In this document: in pieces, positions 24,600-37,400 of the stretch
Position numbering within the stretch: the first letter of the stretch is position 1
How the letters are laid out: each line of letters opens with the position of its first letter
Made by a program: the position numbers and the translations under genes
Assembly: GCA_050084515.1 (NCBI GenBank)
Contig: CM114271.1
Location: forward strand, 27,094,001 to 27,158,000
Direction of reading: 5' to 3'
DNA length: 64,000 nucleotides
From: Blasia pusilla
Lineage: Eukaryota > Marchantiophyta > Marchantiopsida > Blasiales
Notes under the pieces: generated by a model
The model's database searches: none
Seen by the model: the letters and a program-made list of their open reading frames with translations, nothing else
What the model was told of the DNA's origin: nothing

Positions 24600-25400
24600 G
24601 CGTGTCTCACTGTACCTCTAACAATCATCACACCGATAAACTCCTGGTGTGGCACATCTCCTCCTCCATGCTGAGTCATGCGTCCATAACCTTGACAGAT
24701 GCAATCACGTTGGTGATGGGCTCAACCACATGACCAACAAATAATTGCAGGTGGCTGCTACTAAAGCCGCATATGAAGGCGCAAGTCTCTGTGGCATGGC
24801 CTCCCAGTATGATCCATGAGCTTGTGGTGCCACATACCTCTCTGGAAATCCATATTGCTGCACTAGTGGTGCAGAAAATCGTGACTGCTCTCGCCCAGAA
24901 CCCGTGGTGGCTACACTCTCCTCCGCCATGTTCCGCTCAATGTCCTTGGCAGTGGTAAAAACATCTCTTAACGTAGGTGAGATGTGCATAAGAATCACCC
25001 CATCCCTCACCCGTTTCCGCAGGTTTTGCTCCAGCATCGCATACCATGATTGGATAGCCTGGGACTCTATCATCCTTAGAATGACGCAAATCAACTAGCC
25101 CTAGCGAGTGTAGGCCTCACAAAAACTCTCACCCAGGCGCCTCTAGAAGTCGTGGATGCTCCGCATCTTCTCCGTCCGTACCCCCTACTAGCTCGTCCGC
25201 AACTCTGCAAAGAACTCAATCACAAGGTTGAACCTAAGACGAACCTGACTGGACGGTGCAACTGGTCCAATGCGAGCTACCCCTCCTAAAACATCACTGG
25301 TGGAAGAGGAAGAAGCCTCTCTGACTCCTCTTCCTCATCTAGAAACGGCTTCGTCCATGACACATAGTGTGGGTCATAGTAGAGTCTCCATGCCTCAATC
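24600..25400 (-). pseudogene. Gag C-terminal part of element B
   Basis: It aligns with the gag of D from EAWRLYYDPHYVSW onward and includes ESQAIQSWYAMLEQNLRKRVRDGV, SPTLRDVFTTAKDIERNMAEESVAT and a decayed zinc knuckle (CDDC...RARC) near 24,600. It stops exactly at the CACTA terminus at 25,401. The missing N-terminal half of the same gag lies at 50,641-50,948. Confidence 0.8.
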
Positions 25401-26200
25401 CACTAGAACAAATCTTGGTTTTTATGACTAGCTCATATGACTTCTGTTAGTCATACATGTCCATAAATGACTGAAAATAACTGATGACTCATGGAGTCAT
25501 AAAAGCCTAGTAATGTACCATGCCATGACTAGAGTCATTTTGGGATAACTCTAGTCATTATTAACAATGATTGACACATCATCAAGCAACGTATGACAGA
25601 ATGAAGTCATATATTCCGATTTCCATGTCTACATATGACATGGCAATGACTTGAAGAAAAAAAATGATATGTTGACACGTGGCAATGATAAATTATGACT
25701 TAGTCATATTCATCATTTGGATTGGTCAAAATGACTTAGTTATGATCTATGACTGGGTCATATCCATCACTCAGATGGTCTAAATGACTTGGTGGTGATG
25801 CACTTCTCAGTCATATTTATCACTTGGATGGTTTAAATGACTGAGTCATATACCGAGTCATATAGATTAACAACATTTGTTAAAATGATTGAGTCGTGAT
25901 ACATGAGTCATATATTCAGTCATATAGGTCACCTAAAATTTAGTCATTGTGATCATTGGAATCATAGTGATCTTTTTGTATGAATGATTGTATTCTTGAG
26001 TCATCAAATATGAATGAGTCATACAGAGGACTCAGATTTTTCTGAAATGACTCATGATGATTATGTCATAAAATATGATTGAGTCGTATTGATCAATTTG
26101 ATTTGAAAAAATGACATAAGATGGACATATATGACTCTTGTAAATGACTCAGTTTCTTTGATATGACTTACTATCATGTATGACAGTTTTACATTACTTG
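25401..26200. repeat. CACTA left subterminal repeats
   Basis: Dozens of copies of ATGACT and its complement AGTCAT, often paired as TGACTNAGTCAT, fill this region. Dense short motifs next to the terminal repeat are where En/Spm-type transposase binds. Confidence 0.75.
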
Positions 26201-26670
26201 ATGTTCATTATCTCCAGGAGGTTAGGGGAAGATACTTGAGGTATGGCATTCAAGTAGGATATGATGCCCCATGTACAAAACCCTTCCCTGTCTCAAGCTT
26301 ACAACCTTGAATGAAGAAATACAAGAAAGAAAATCCAGCAGAGGGATACCTTCTATTTAAGCTAGTTCTACTCCTACTAACAAGTTTCAGATTGAAAGAG
26401 AGTGAGCAGGGACATGATATAATCTCAAACATTTGGAAGAAGTAAGAAACATAGCTAGATAGAAATACAAGGGCGTGCATATATTCATAGAAATTATTTA
26501 AAAATGGCCCATTGTATATCGCAAAGATAACTTCATGTAGACTAAATCCTAGTGTTGGTACGCTATCAAAATTGCATGTGAAACAAAACATCAGCAAGTA
26601 GTACTAACTGAAATGTATCTACAACTAGAGGGATGCTCTAATGTACAACTTTCTTCAAGTTCATTTCAAG

Positions 26671-27210
26671 CTAGAGAATTGAACCCCCAAGAGCATCACC
26701 CAAGGTGTATTGACGTGGCAAGTCATGCTCATTTGGCTGCCACAACTTATGATCCAAAAAAGCAAGATGGACGGTCTTGAGTTCCACTCGCACTATTCTC
26801 GGAGGAATATCACTTCCATGAACTTTGTCCTGTCCACTCAAACCCCTCACCACACCCTTTCCCAATATTGTCCTACTAAGCTTTGGTTTTGTAATGTGAA
26901 CTTCATCTCCCAGTTGAAGCTGCAAACACAAGATGGAACAGCAAGTCACAAATCTCCATAAGTTAGAAAAATGACTTATAATATAGAATGCAATAACCAC
27001 ATGCTTTTACCTTGGTGAAGGTCCAACCTTCGAGAGGTATAAATCTTGATAATTTCACAGATCCCACCTGATATAAATAATCCCCTATCATTTATAATAC
27101 CGAAGTATAAATGTTTAGGATATATAGAAATATTATCATGAATCTAATGCATCCTCAAAATTTACCTTCCCCGTGAGTTTCTTATTGCTCCCAGATTTCA
27201 CATCGTTGTC
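26671..27210 (-). CDS. CACTA-associated plant transposase-like protein, C-terminal exons
   Basis: Three minus-strand exons join in phase 0: about 27,208-27,166, 27,067-27,011 and 26,919-26,680, with GT donors at 27,165 and 27,010 and AG acceptors at 27,069 and 26,921. The joined frame is uninterrupted to a TAG stop. The last exon (LGDEVHITKP, then GKGVVRGLSGQDKVHGSDIP, ending YTLGDALGGSI) resembles the C-terminal region of the plant Ptta/En/Spm transposase-associated family, which ends with a similar tLgDA-G block. That fits its place inside a CACTA element. N-terminal exons are not found. It may be the tail of a TnpA-like DNA-binding protein. The family assignment is from memory of the pattern and is tentative. 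Confidence 0.5.
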
Positions 27211-27790
27211 TTGTTCGCTGCTCGTATCGTTAATTGTGTTTCCTTCCAATTCAGGCACAAAATAGCCGGAATGTACAATATGGAGGTAGGGGAGCTAATA
27301 GAAAAGGGTCATAGGGATCCATCGGCCAGCCTCCACAACCTCAGCCTAGAATTATTGAGCACATGCCTCAGGGCACCTCCTCTGAGCCACAATTGCCAAA
27401 CCAATACATCCCTCAATTACATGCACATGTACCTCTTATTCAGAAAGCTGCCCAAGCTGGGTTTACCTCACAACACGTTTCTTCGTTGACATACATGATG
27501 CCTCTAGCAGTGGTGCAAGATCACAAGTTATCAAGTGTGAGTGGATCGAGCATGCAGGAAAATCCCATGACTAGTGGCTACATGGAATCTGGAACACTCT
27601 ATGGGATTGCTCACTTGAGTAGAGCTTCATCATCAATGGGGAGTACCCCGTCGGCTGGTGCAAGCTTTTCCTCTTTCTAGCATCTTGGGATATCGATGAT
27701 GGAAGTGTCTATAGATAGGGGGGCCAATGGCTTAATCAAGGATCGGATAACTCCTACTGTCATGGTTTCTGGAACTTCACAAACTTCTTC
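27211..27790. other. Unassigned CACTA interior
   Basis: A 105-residue plus-strand ORF (27,363-27,680) is rich in Ser, Gln, Met and Pro and leads towards the CAA/CAG-rich stretch. It could be an exon of a glutamine-rich protein captured by the element, but no domain is recognised. Confidence 0.3.
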
Positions 27791-28570
27791 AACTGTTCCA
27801 ATGTTCCCTCTCAAGGCGGAAATGGTGCCACAAAGCAACAATCAAGTTGTACGAGGTAGTTTGCAAATGTAGCAGTTGATGCAGCAGCAACAATAACAGC
27901 AGGTTGCGAGGCAAAGTATACAATCTCATAAATGGGAGGGATATTTTGTAGGCTCTTCTCAACAAACATAGCAGCATCATCAACAACTACAATAGCAAAA
28001 AAAATTAATACAACATAAAAAACACTTACAATAGCATTAGCAACAGTAGTTGTTATAGTAGTAGCAACAACAGAATATTTTACAACAAAAGCAATATCAA
28101 TTACAAAAACAACAAATGCAACAACAGTAAGAGCAGCTACAACAGCAACAACAACAAATTTTACTTTAGCAATAGCAGAAGCAACAATAGCAAGAGCAGC
28201 TACAGCAAGAGCAAGAACAACTTTTACTTCAGCAGCAGGAGCAGTAGTTGCTGCAGCAGCAATAGTGCATATATTTTACAACAAATGTAACTTCAATTAC
28301 AACAGTAGCATGAGCATCTACAAGAGCAACAACAAAAACTTTTACTTCAGCAAAAGCAATATCAATTACAGTAATAGTAGATGCAACAACAGCAGGAGCA
28401 GATACAGCAGTACCAACAACTTTTACTTCAACAAAATTAACAATAGTTATTGCAGCAACAACAACATCAGCAGCAGCGATAACAAAAATATCAGCAGCAA
28501 CAGAAGATTTTACAACAAAACCAACATCAATTACAACAGCAACAGATGCAATTACAGCAGATACTTGATC
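27790..28570 (+). repeat. CAA/CAG-rich trinucleotide region
   Basis: The plus strand is made of degenerate CAA, CAG and TAG triplets, so one frame reads as polyglutamine interrupted by stops. It looks like a decayed Gln-rich coding repeat or a simple-sequence tract. Confidence 0.8.
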
Positions 28571-28667
28571 AGCAATTTGGGCACGAGCTGTTTGATTAAA
28601 CTACCCCACACAACAAGCAGTGAGGAATCTCGAGCGAAATGGGGATGATGTAGAAGAATGCTGACAT

Positions 28668-29651
<984 letters not shown>

Positions 29652-29838
29652 TCGTCCCCCTAGTTGGTGGTTAGGTCCCTCTAACTCCAGATAGCCATCT
29701 ATCCCTACCTACCAGGACATACATCTCTAGCACGCTAAGAGCAGAAAGGCCGGATGCTCATGTGGCCCCATCGTTAGTCGCCTTCCTGTCATCCATGTCA
29801 GAGAAAAAGTCGGAATCAAAACCTATCTAGTATCTCCT

Positions 29839-30189
29839 CTATGTATATTTGGGACACATCCATTGTCCTCGAGGAACCCTAGTGAGAGGTGCCGTCAGAC
29901 ATGCCATATGCCAACCTCTCGAACATCCATCACAGACTAGCATCGTGGCCGCACCACGAGCACAACCGCACAACATACAATGCAAGCCTGCAAGAACTAC
30001 TACTGAGCTCGAATCTATTGTACCATCAATGTTAGGAAGGTGACATGGCACAAAATTACGCACATGGTCCTTCCATACCATACCATCGCGTCCCTCCAAC
30101 AAGAGAACAACGGATGGCAAAACCTCACGCACTCTCAGGATAGTGCGCCCTACAGTCACATCCAACGTTGTCGGTGCTGTCTGCTGCAA
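29839..30189 (-). CDS. PHD finger encoded by element C
   Basis: This open frame of 116 residues ends in a PHD finger: CMLC, then MLVCDGC, WHMAC and WMCPKY. The spacing C-x2-C-x11-C-x2-C-x4-H-x2-C-x14-C-x2-(C) is that of C4HC3 PHD domains. Only the last cysteine is replaced by tyrosine, and the copy in element B retains it (CPRC). PHD fingers read histone H3 tails. The 70 residues before the finger are hydrophobic-mixed and unrecognised. The gene order (integrase, PHD, LTR) puts it where chromoviruses carry a chromodomain. A targeting role is therefore plausible, but it is inference. Confidence 0.82.
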   Translation of the reverse strand: MQQTAPTTLDVTVGRTILRVREVLPSVVLLLEGRDGMVWKDHVRNFVPCHLPNIDGTIDSSSVVVLAGLHCMLCGCARGAATMLVCDGCSRGWHMACLTAPLTRVPRGQWMCPKYT

Positions 30190-31380
30190 GAAGACATAAT
30201 CTCTTTAATGAAACCTCTGGATAGTTGGTTGATAACCACCTACCCAAATAGTCGCATACCTCAACGTATCCCGATACTGCGCAATCGCCAAGTTCTCGAA
30301 CGCCATGGGCATCACTCTCCAAAACAACTCAGCCCTATGAGAACATGCTCGCATCCATACATCTTGGTCATCAAGGTCCAGCACCTCACCAGCATCTCGA
30401 CGAATGGCCGTAGGAAAATCTGGCGCTTGGCCCTAAAATAGTAAGTACGGTGAAAAAGACGCTAAGGATGCCTGCATGCTGAATCTATATCCCATCGCCA
30501 ACCATGGCAACTGGAGGTCGCAATCTCCTAGGTGACCTCTCTGCAAGCCATACTTGTGTAAATCCCTCTTCACCGTCTGCACAACTCTCTCCGCTAATCC
30601 ATCCGCCTTGGGATGATCTCGTGAAGTCGTGCGGTCGTCGATCAGCGCGTGATCACACAAGGCCTAGAACTCACCGCAAAACTCGGTACCTTGGTCTGTC
30701 AACACCTCAGCCGGTGCGCCATAATGACTGAGCACTCTGTCAAGGAAGGCATAAGCTACTCCCTCACTCGCTTTTTCAGGCAGTGGAACCAACTCGATCC
30801 TTTTCGAGAAGTGCTCGACCATCACCAACACATAATGACTGTGACGCTCCGTCAAAGGCAAAGGTCCTGCAAAATCCAAACTCCATCTATACCGTAAGCC
30901 CATGATTGGTAATGGATGCAATTGTGGAGTCGGAGCATTGAACGATGCTCGGACCGGATCACACACCATGCACCAGGCAACAAACTGCTGAACGTCAATT
31001 TGCATGCCTCGCCAACAATAGTGAATCTGGAGCAAGTTGTACGTCCGCTTCACCCCAAAGTGACCCAACTCCTCGTGGGCATGTTGCACTAGTAGTGCTC
31101 TCTGCAAAGGATGCGGCACTACGCGTACTCTACCATCCTCCCAAACCTTCAAAACATGTGTCCCCTCCCAACGGAACCGTCTGGCCTGCTGTAGGATCCG
31201 ATCCCGCTCTCTAGCACCCACGGTGCTCGCAACGCTACCAGTATGAAGGTACTCCAAGACTACTCCATCATCATGAATATCTTGGCCACCTGTGGTCTCC
31301 TCACTGGCCTCGGGATCCAAGGACTCTCCACTAGACCTCACCATCCAAGTCTCCACACTTTGGCTCTCCATAGCCAACAT
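30190..31380 (-). pseudogene. Integrase of element C
   Basis: The main open frame (31,380-30,664) contains the HHCC zinc-binding region (HEELGHFGVKRTYNLLQIHYC, then CMVCD) and the catalytic core with the first Asp in LDFAGPLPL and the second in LTDQGTEF. The next frame (30,660-30,433) supplies the glutamate in KADGLAERVVQTVKRDL. A TAG/frameshift near 30,662 separates them. Integrase inserts the cDNA. The C-terminal stretch towards the PHD finger is frame-broken. Confidence 0.9.
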
Positions 31381-31392
31381 GCCTTAATAGGC

Positions 31393-31790
31393 TCACGCGG
31401 GCCATCCTGGCACTGACTCCTCATCACTCTCTCCATACCATCGAGCTCCATGCGCATCTCGCTGACCCGGGCATGGGTTACGACTCAACCCATCTGCATC
31501 CTGGTTGAGCGTCCAAGGTCTATGTACCACCTGAAAACCATACTCCTGCAACAAAAGAGCCCATCTCGCAAGCTTCCCTATAAGCTTGTCGGACTCTACC
31601 AACCACTTCAATGGTTGATGATCAATGATGATGGTAAAGGGGTTGCCGAATAAGTAACACCTGAAATGCGCGACAACCCACACTGCAGCCAAGCACTCAC
31701 CCTCATACGAGCTCTACTTTAGCGGCTAGCGTAAGCCACCACGAACTCTCTACCCTCATCATCATGCTGGGTGAGCACCGCTCCAAGCCC
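31393..31790 (-). pseudogene. RNase H of element C
   Basis: It includes TQHDDEGREFVVAYAS near 31,730-31,780, YEGECLAAVWVVAHFRCYLF, TIIDHQPLKWL and DGLSRNPCP. A deletion at about 31,795 removes the segment that joins RT to RNase H in D, leaving a frameshifted fusion. Confidence 0.85.
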
Positions 31791-31795
31791 CAATC

Positions 31796-32200
31796 TTCGC
31801 AATCGAAGTGAATCCCTTGACGTACCGTCGATAGAAGTTCGCCAATCCCATGAATGCGCAAACACGGCTCACATTTGTAGGACGTGGAATGCTTGAGATA
31901 GCCTCTACCTTCGTGTGCTGAACATCAAGGTCCCCTGGGTATATCGTATGACCCAAGTACTCAATCTGCTCGTAGAAGAACTTGCACTTGCCTGGATGTA
32001 GCTTTAGCCCATGTAATTGCAATCGTTGAAACACCTCCTCTAGATGTAGCTCATGCTCCTCAACCGTGGCGCTAAATACTACGATGTCATGAATATTACA
32101 CCTAGAAAAATCTAGACCAGCCAAGATCCTATCCATGACCCTCTGAAACTCAATCGGGGCGTTCTTTAACCCAAATGGTAAGAACCGCCATTGGGCGTGG
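31796..32200 (-). pseudogene. Reverse transcriptase C-terminal part of element C
   Basis: It starts within the FGLKNAP motif (just after the leader junction at about 32,200) and continues through MDRILAGLDFSRC, then HDIVVFSATVEEHE (YIDD mutated to HD), LHPGKCKFFY and SRVCAFMGLANFYRRYVKGF. The catalytic centre is damaged. Confidence 0.88.
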
Positions 32201-32747
32201 CGGCTGGTTTAGGGTTTGAACAATTTAACCGTAAAAATTGCCTAGCAATGGAAATCTGACCATAACATTTTACTTGCAACTCCAAATTGCGCACTATTTG
32301 TTGCAAAACGCGCACAACTTTACGATCTACAACAACATCAAAAAATATTTGGAATTGGACATTCCAGTAAGAACTGACGGGGACTGTCGTAAATCCCAAT
32401 GTCTCTTTCTTCTACGCAAAATTTGGCAGCGCTTCCACGCTGATTTCTCCCAACCAAAATGTAAAACCTATAAAAATAAAAATCAGCGAGCTACAAAGTG
32501 CTCTTGAGAGCACTGGCATGGGGCAACCCGCCCCCATAATCAATCCCTATCAAAAATTGGGTAGCGCTTTCGCGCGCCACTCTTCCACACAAAAAATCGG
32601 CAAATGCAAAGAACAATCAAAGTAGCCCTTGCTCCTGTGAGCACTCCCTTCAGCCAGTGAATGGGGAACATGGTCCCCAACCTGCAAAAACAGCGAGTGA
32701 CCAACGAGCTCCCCCATGAAGCTCTCTCACTCTCTCAATTCTCTCTT
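32200..32747 (-). other. Element C leader (untranslated)
   Basis: Sequence between the 5' LTR and the RT junction, matching the start of the D leader (CAAAGAGAGAATTG and GTGCGCGATTTGGAG-like blocks). No obvious tRNA primer-binding site was recognised next to the LTR. Confidence 0.6.
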
Positions 32748-33256
32748 TGTAAAGTAAGATCCAATCTCTCTCTACACCATCTCACACCATAGCTCTCATA
32801 GGTGTGCACTCTCTCTCATGTCAAACCAAACCCACTCTCCTAATGAGAGGCTTGGGTTACACTCACAAAGCAAGGGACCATAGCTCCGCCGCCTCATGCC
32901 AAGAGGTTCAACAAAGAGAGAATGAGCTCTCAAACTCTCTCTCCTTGAGGTATACCTCTCCCCTCTCCCAAGCTCTCTCCATGGTAACCTATTCTCCCAA
33001 GTCACCTCCTTGGCTCTTGACCTGATGTAGGAGGTCAAGGGATATTTACCAAAAATAGAAATTTGACCATATACTCAAAATGGTACTTACCTAAAATAGT
33101 AAGTTCCTCAATATCGCTCCAAATGAGCCGAAACATAGGGGAAACCTGCTCTCTCAAATTTCCCACGGCCTCAGCAGGTCATCCTCAACCTACTGAGCCT
33201 GTCCTCTGCTACTCATGAAGGCGATCAACTAGATCTCATTGATTTATCCTAAAAGA
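32748..33256 (-). repeat. Element C 5' LTR core
   Basis: It ends TTACTTTACA on the minus strand, exactly as in the D LTR. Its first bases (expected TGTCACG) are missing where LINE L1 ends. Confidence 0.78.
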
Positions 33257-33484
33257 GATAGAAGCAAGTGAAGAAGGTACCATGTGAGAGGAGGGAGACA
33301 CTCTCATATAGTGTGAGTGCTGACCAAACAACGTGTTTGTGCGGAGCTTCAAATGTCAACCAAGAAACTCTTCACCACACCATCTACTTTACCGATTGGG
33401 ATCCCAATAGACATTACTTACAGTCAAGGTTAGACTTTGGGCAAGGAATTTTGAATGTGTTGAACAATTTGGTGCTACCAAATT

Positions 33485-34180
33485 TTAGCAATAGCAAGAT
33501 AAGCTCTTGCTGTGAGTTGTGAATTTTGCGCAAGAGACCAAGTAATGACTAGAGGTTTCATCCCCATCGTCACACAAGGCGCAAGAGTTTAGTTGTGTTC
33601 CCATCCTCCTTTTCTTATGGTTCAAGGGGATTGCTCTGCGTTCAACTTGAACTTGAGCCGGTTCCCAAGCAAGGGATTCCCGCAAATAGTTCTTGCCGCC
33701 TTCTCGGGATATACCTCAAAAGAGAGAGGTCATACATTTTCATGGCTTCCTCCATGTTGTTTTTGTGAGCGTTTCCCCATTGCTTTGGTTATGGTATCCA
33801 CGAATGCTTTCTCATCTTGCTCCCAGATTTCATTTTGGAGCTTGATGCTTGCACAATCTCTTGAACCTTTTTCGCTGGTCTTTTTTTGGGTCCAGGTTTT
33901 CCCATCACCTTTTAGGATAGCGATGGGAGTCCATTGTCTCCAAGCCTGCCTCCGCCATTTCGACTTGGCAATGTCACGTCTATCCTCCAAGGGTTCCACA
34001 CCTAGTTCGATCTCACACCAATTTCGGGCCGTTTGTGATGAGGTTGACATCATACCCCCAAACGGTTCACAACTTCAACCCTATCCCTTTGTTTGGTGTT
34101 GGCATCCCACACTCCTGCCCCGTATTCCAAGCGAGGGACGAATGGTATGCAAAATGACAAAGCGCCTTACTTCGATGTGA
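33485..34180 (-). pseudogene. LINE L1 C-terminal region with zinc motif
   Basis: Frames at 34,053-33,730 and 33,685-33,485 contain PLEDRRDIAKSKWRRQA and a CALC...ETSSHYLVSC motif (C-x2-C-xn-H-x4-C), typical of the tail of plant LINE ORF2 proteins. Confidence 0.7.
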
Positions 34181-34379
34181 TATCTCGATAGTGTAGAATG
34201 TGATGCACTGTTCAAAAGAGTATTCTTAATGTGTGCATCCCACATGCAATCTTCCGAGAATTCTATGCCTGAGATAGGTGTATGTAGCCATAAGGGGATC
34301 TCTTGTTCACCCTAGTACCACTGTTGGTCTTGGTCCTCCTCCTTGCCATTGAAAATCATCACACCGCACTTCAAGACAT

Positions 34380-35649
34380 TTGCCTCCATGCCCCACATGT
34401 CACACCAGATTTTGGTCGGGAGATCATCTCTTGAGTTTCTCTCCTGTTTCCTTGAGGCCACCAAAGTCATCAAGAAACATTAGGGAAACAAAAAGTTGTT
34501 GCCCACCCGTATGCCTAGTCCACTATCCTCCATTTCTTCCAATAGGGAATTCACTTAAAATGTTGAAGAGAGGGGGAGAGCGGGCATCCTTGAGCCACTC
34601 CTTGGATGTCGAATGTCCCACTCTTTGGCCATTCACGTAACTCTACTCCTTGTGTTCTCGGTACATCTTCTCCACCACCCTCCACATTTTCCCTGCCTTT
34701 TCCACAAGCTATAAGAAAGCCCGCCACGCCAAGTGTCATATGCCTTCTTGAGGTTCAAGAAGAAGCAATAGATGGGTTTCCCCTCTTTTTCCTACCCTGG
34801 ATAATCTGATTGAAGGTGAAGATGTGGTCCACGCATCCTCAGGCTTGCCGGAAGTTAGCCTGGCCTTCCTTGATGATAGAATTCTCCTCCGGTGCAGAGA
34901 TCCTATTGTTGAGTATCGGCAAAAGAGCTTCCCGACTACACTCAAGCAATGTAATACCCTTGTAGTTTCAAGGTCTTTCGCTCACCCTTCTTGAAGAGGT
35001 TCACGATGACTCCCACCCGCCATCTTTGTGGGATGACTTTTGCCCGCCAGACCAGGTTGATGAGACTCACTAGAGAACGAGCCATAGCAGCATCGCCATA
35101 CTTCAACAGCTCATTCACAAGCTCATCACCACCGCCTGCTTTGTGGTTCACAAGTTCTTTGATCGCTGCTCCCACCTCAGCCAAGGAGAACCAATCATTA
35201 TATGGGTTGCCCAGCTCAACCTCATCATCTACCTTCTCTCGTTGTATCTTAACAAAATCCTCCACCATCCTCTCGAAGTTCTGCTCTTCAAGGGATGTCC
35301 GAGGGGGCTTCTTGCCTAACTCCTTGTAATGGCCTCCCAACACATGTCGGATCTGTTTAGCCATGGTCACCATTCCACCGTCTTTTCTCTTCAAGGCCTT
35401 TATGTCATTTTTGTTCCTGGCCTTGCTCAATTTCTGCACTTCCATCCATAACTTTTTATGATTCTCAGTGAAATTCTCATTGATGGATGAGTATGTCACT
35501 TGGTTCAACTTATTCTTGTGCATGCGCATGAGAAGACGGGTTTCCTTGCGTAGGGCCACATACTCTACCCACAAGGATGCATCGTCCATGGCTTTGGCAC
35601 TTGTTACATACGCTTCCCTTCGTTTGGCAATGGTTGCCTTGAGTTCCAA
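34380..35649 (-). pseudogene. LINE L1 reverse transcriptase
   Basis: The longest open frame (35,649-34,942, 235 residues) spans the linker after endonuclease and the first RT blocks (FSLAEVGAAIKELVNHKAGG, IPQRWRVGVIVNLFKKGE). Later blocks follow in other frames: a degenerate AGFRKG-like region near 34,860, the AYDTVW-type motif A near 34,730, and an LMFLDD motif near 34,465 where FADD is usual. The enzyme copies LINE RNA at a nicked target. It is inactive here. Confidence 0.82.
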
Positions 35650-37185
35650 GGACCACCATCCGACGGACCGATATTATCAACTTCCCGTTCATCCTTCCAC
35701 GCTCCCACCATGCCAAGCACCATGTCCCAGTTGTTCTTAGAACCCAAAGGTCTTGACGGTTTATGCAATGAAAGTGTCAAATGCCAAGAGATTTTCTTCC
35801 AGCTTGCCAATGTACACCTTCTTGTTGCCCTCATCTTGAAGTCCTCTATCCTCCATTTCTTAATCACTCTCTTTAGTGGTTTGGTCGAGCATTTTAGCCT
35901 TTGCTGAAACTCTATACAAACCAATGAATGATATGATCTTCCAATGGTGATCCAGGTGATCTTCCCACTGCGTGGTGAGAGTTCCTCATCAGACTATGTA
36001 GTCCATAATGGAGCTTTCATTCTCCTTGAAGTTGACCCTAGTCCAAGCCGGGAACTCACCTTATGCCTATCATTATGCCCGTTGAAGTTCCTCAACATCG
36101 TGATCACCCGTGTGCCATTGCCATTCACTCTCACATCTCAAACATCTCGATCTCCGATTGGGAATCGGTGCCTTCACTATTGAAGTCTCCCAGCCAAGAC
36201 TATGTTCCCCTTTGTTGGAACCCAAGGCAATCAGTTTTCACACTATCAAAATCTCTCATACAACAAGCAGATTCACTGCTTGTAGGCATGTAAATACACC
36301 CAATATACATATCCCGTGAGTTGCACTTTAGGGGACTTTGATCCATATGCTTTGTTCATACTCGAGCCATGTCCCGATGATCTCAGTCCACCATTAAGTC
36401 TCGATGAAGAACCCGACACCCTTCATACCTCTGTTGTTGTCCTTTGGTGTCGTGCACATCTTTCCAAACCATGCATAACATGGGGTATCTCCATTAACTT
36501 GGTTTCCCAAGTTTCTGACCACCACATATATGTATTTGATTTTTCAGCAAAACTTCAGCAACCTCCAACTCATTGCTCCATTTCAGTACCCAAACGGAGA
36601 CTGTCACTAATGGGTTGGGGTCGGCGGGGAGCGAGGTTTGGTTGCTTGCAACATGGAACCTCTTCATGTGCAGGCTCTTCATCGCTAGTTCCTTGGAGAG
36701 CACTAAAGATATTAGGTGTGTAGATCACCAACGGTTTTGTGGAGATGGGCCTTTCCTTCAAGTTGGAACCACCCTCGACTACCATAGCCCTCCAGTTGTA
36801 GGCACGTCTCAATTCTTGAGACACCTGGTTTTTATTGGGATCATCACTACCTGCCAAGGTGAACAATCGTGGCATTAAGCTGTAGAGGAGGGCCCGTGAA
36901 TCCAGCTTCAAAAGAAGGAGAGGTCTCCATTTCTCCAACTGAGTCCATTGGACACCTTACTTGTGGCACAACTGCCACAAGTCACATGGATTACAGGACA
37001 CACTAATCCACATCTACCAACCAGGGGAACGACATCGCAAGCTCACTATAAGTTCCAACTACAACAATGGGCAACTTGATAGAGAGTATTGCAATATTTT
37101 GCACGCTGGTTCACTCATTATAAGCTACCAGAGCAAGTGCTTTAGAACATGTTGTCCCAACATATGGCCTTGGGACTTTGTTTTG

Positions 37186-37324
<139 letters not shown>

Positions 37325-37400
37325 TACTCATTAAGTAGTGCCTTCCCTTCTTTAGACCCCTACCTGGTTGGATGTGCTTGAGCTGGATGGGTGTAGAGAG

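Noticed and set aside
25420-26200. Satellite or CRISPR-like array of ATGACT/AGTCAT
   Set aside because: Spacing is irregular, units are short and in both orientations, and the array adjoins a CACTA terminus. Subterminal transposase-binding repeats explain it.
27363-28570. Possible Mediator-like (MED25-type) glutamine-rich cofactor
   Set aside because: A KWEG motif followed by Gln-rich sequence gave a passing resemblance, but the rest does not match and stops interrupt it.
36063-36938. Host gene suggested by several 70-135 residue ORFs at 36.0-36.9 kb
   Set aside because: The region repeats at 47.9-48.8 kb within the second LINE copy, so it is LINE sequence (endonuclease and 5' part).
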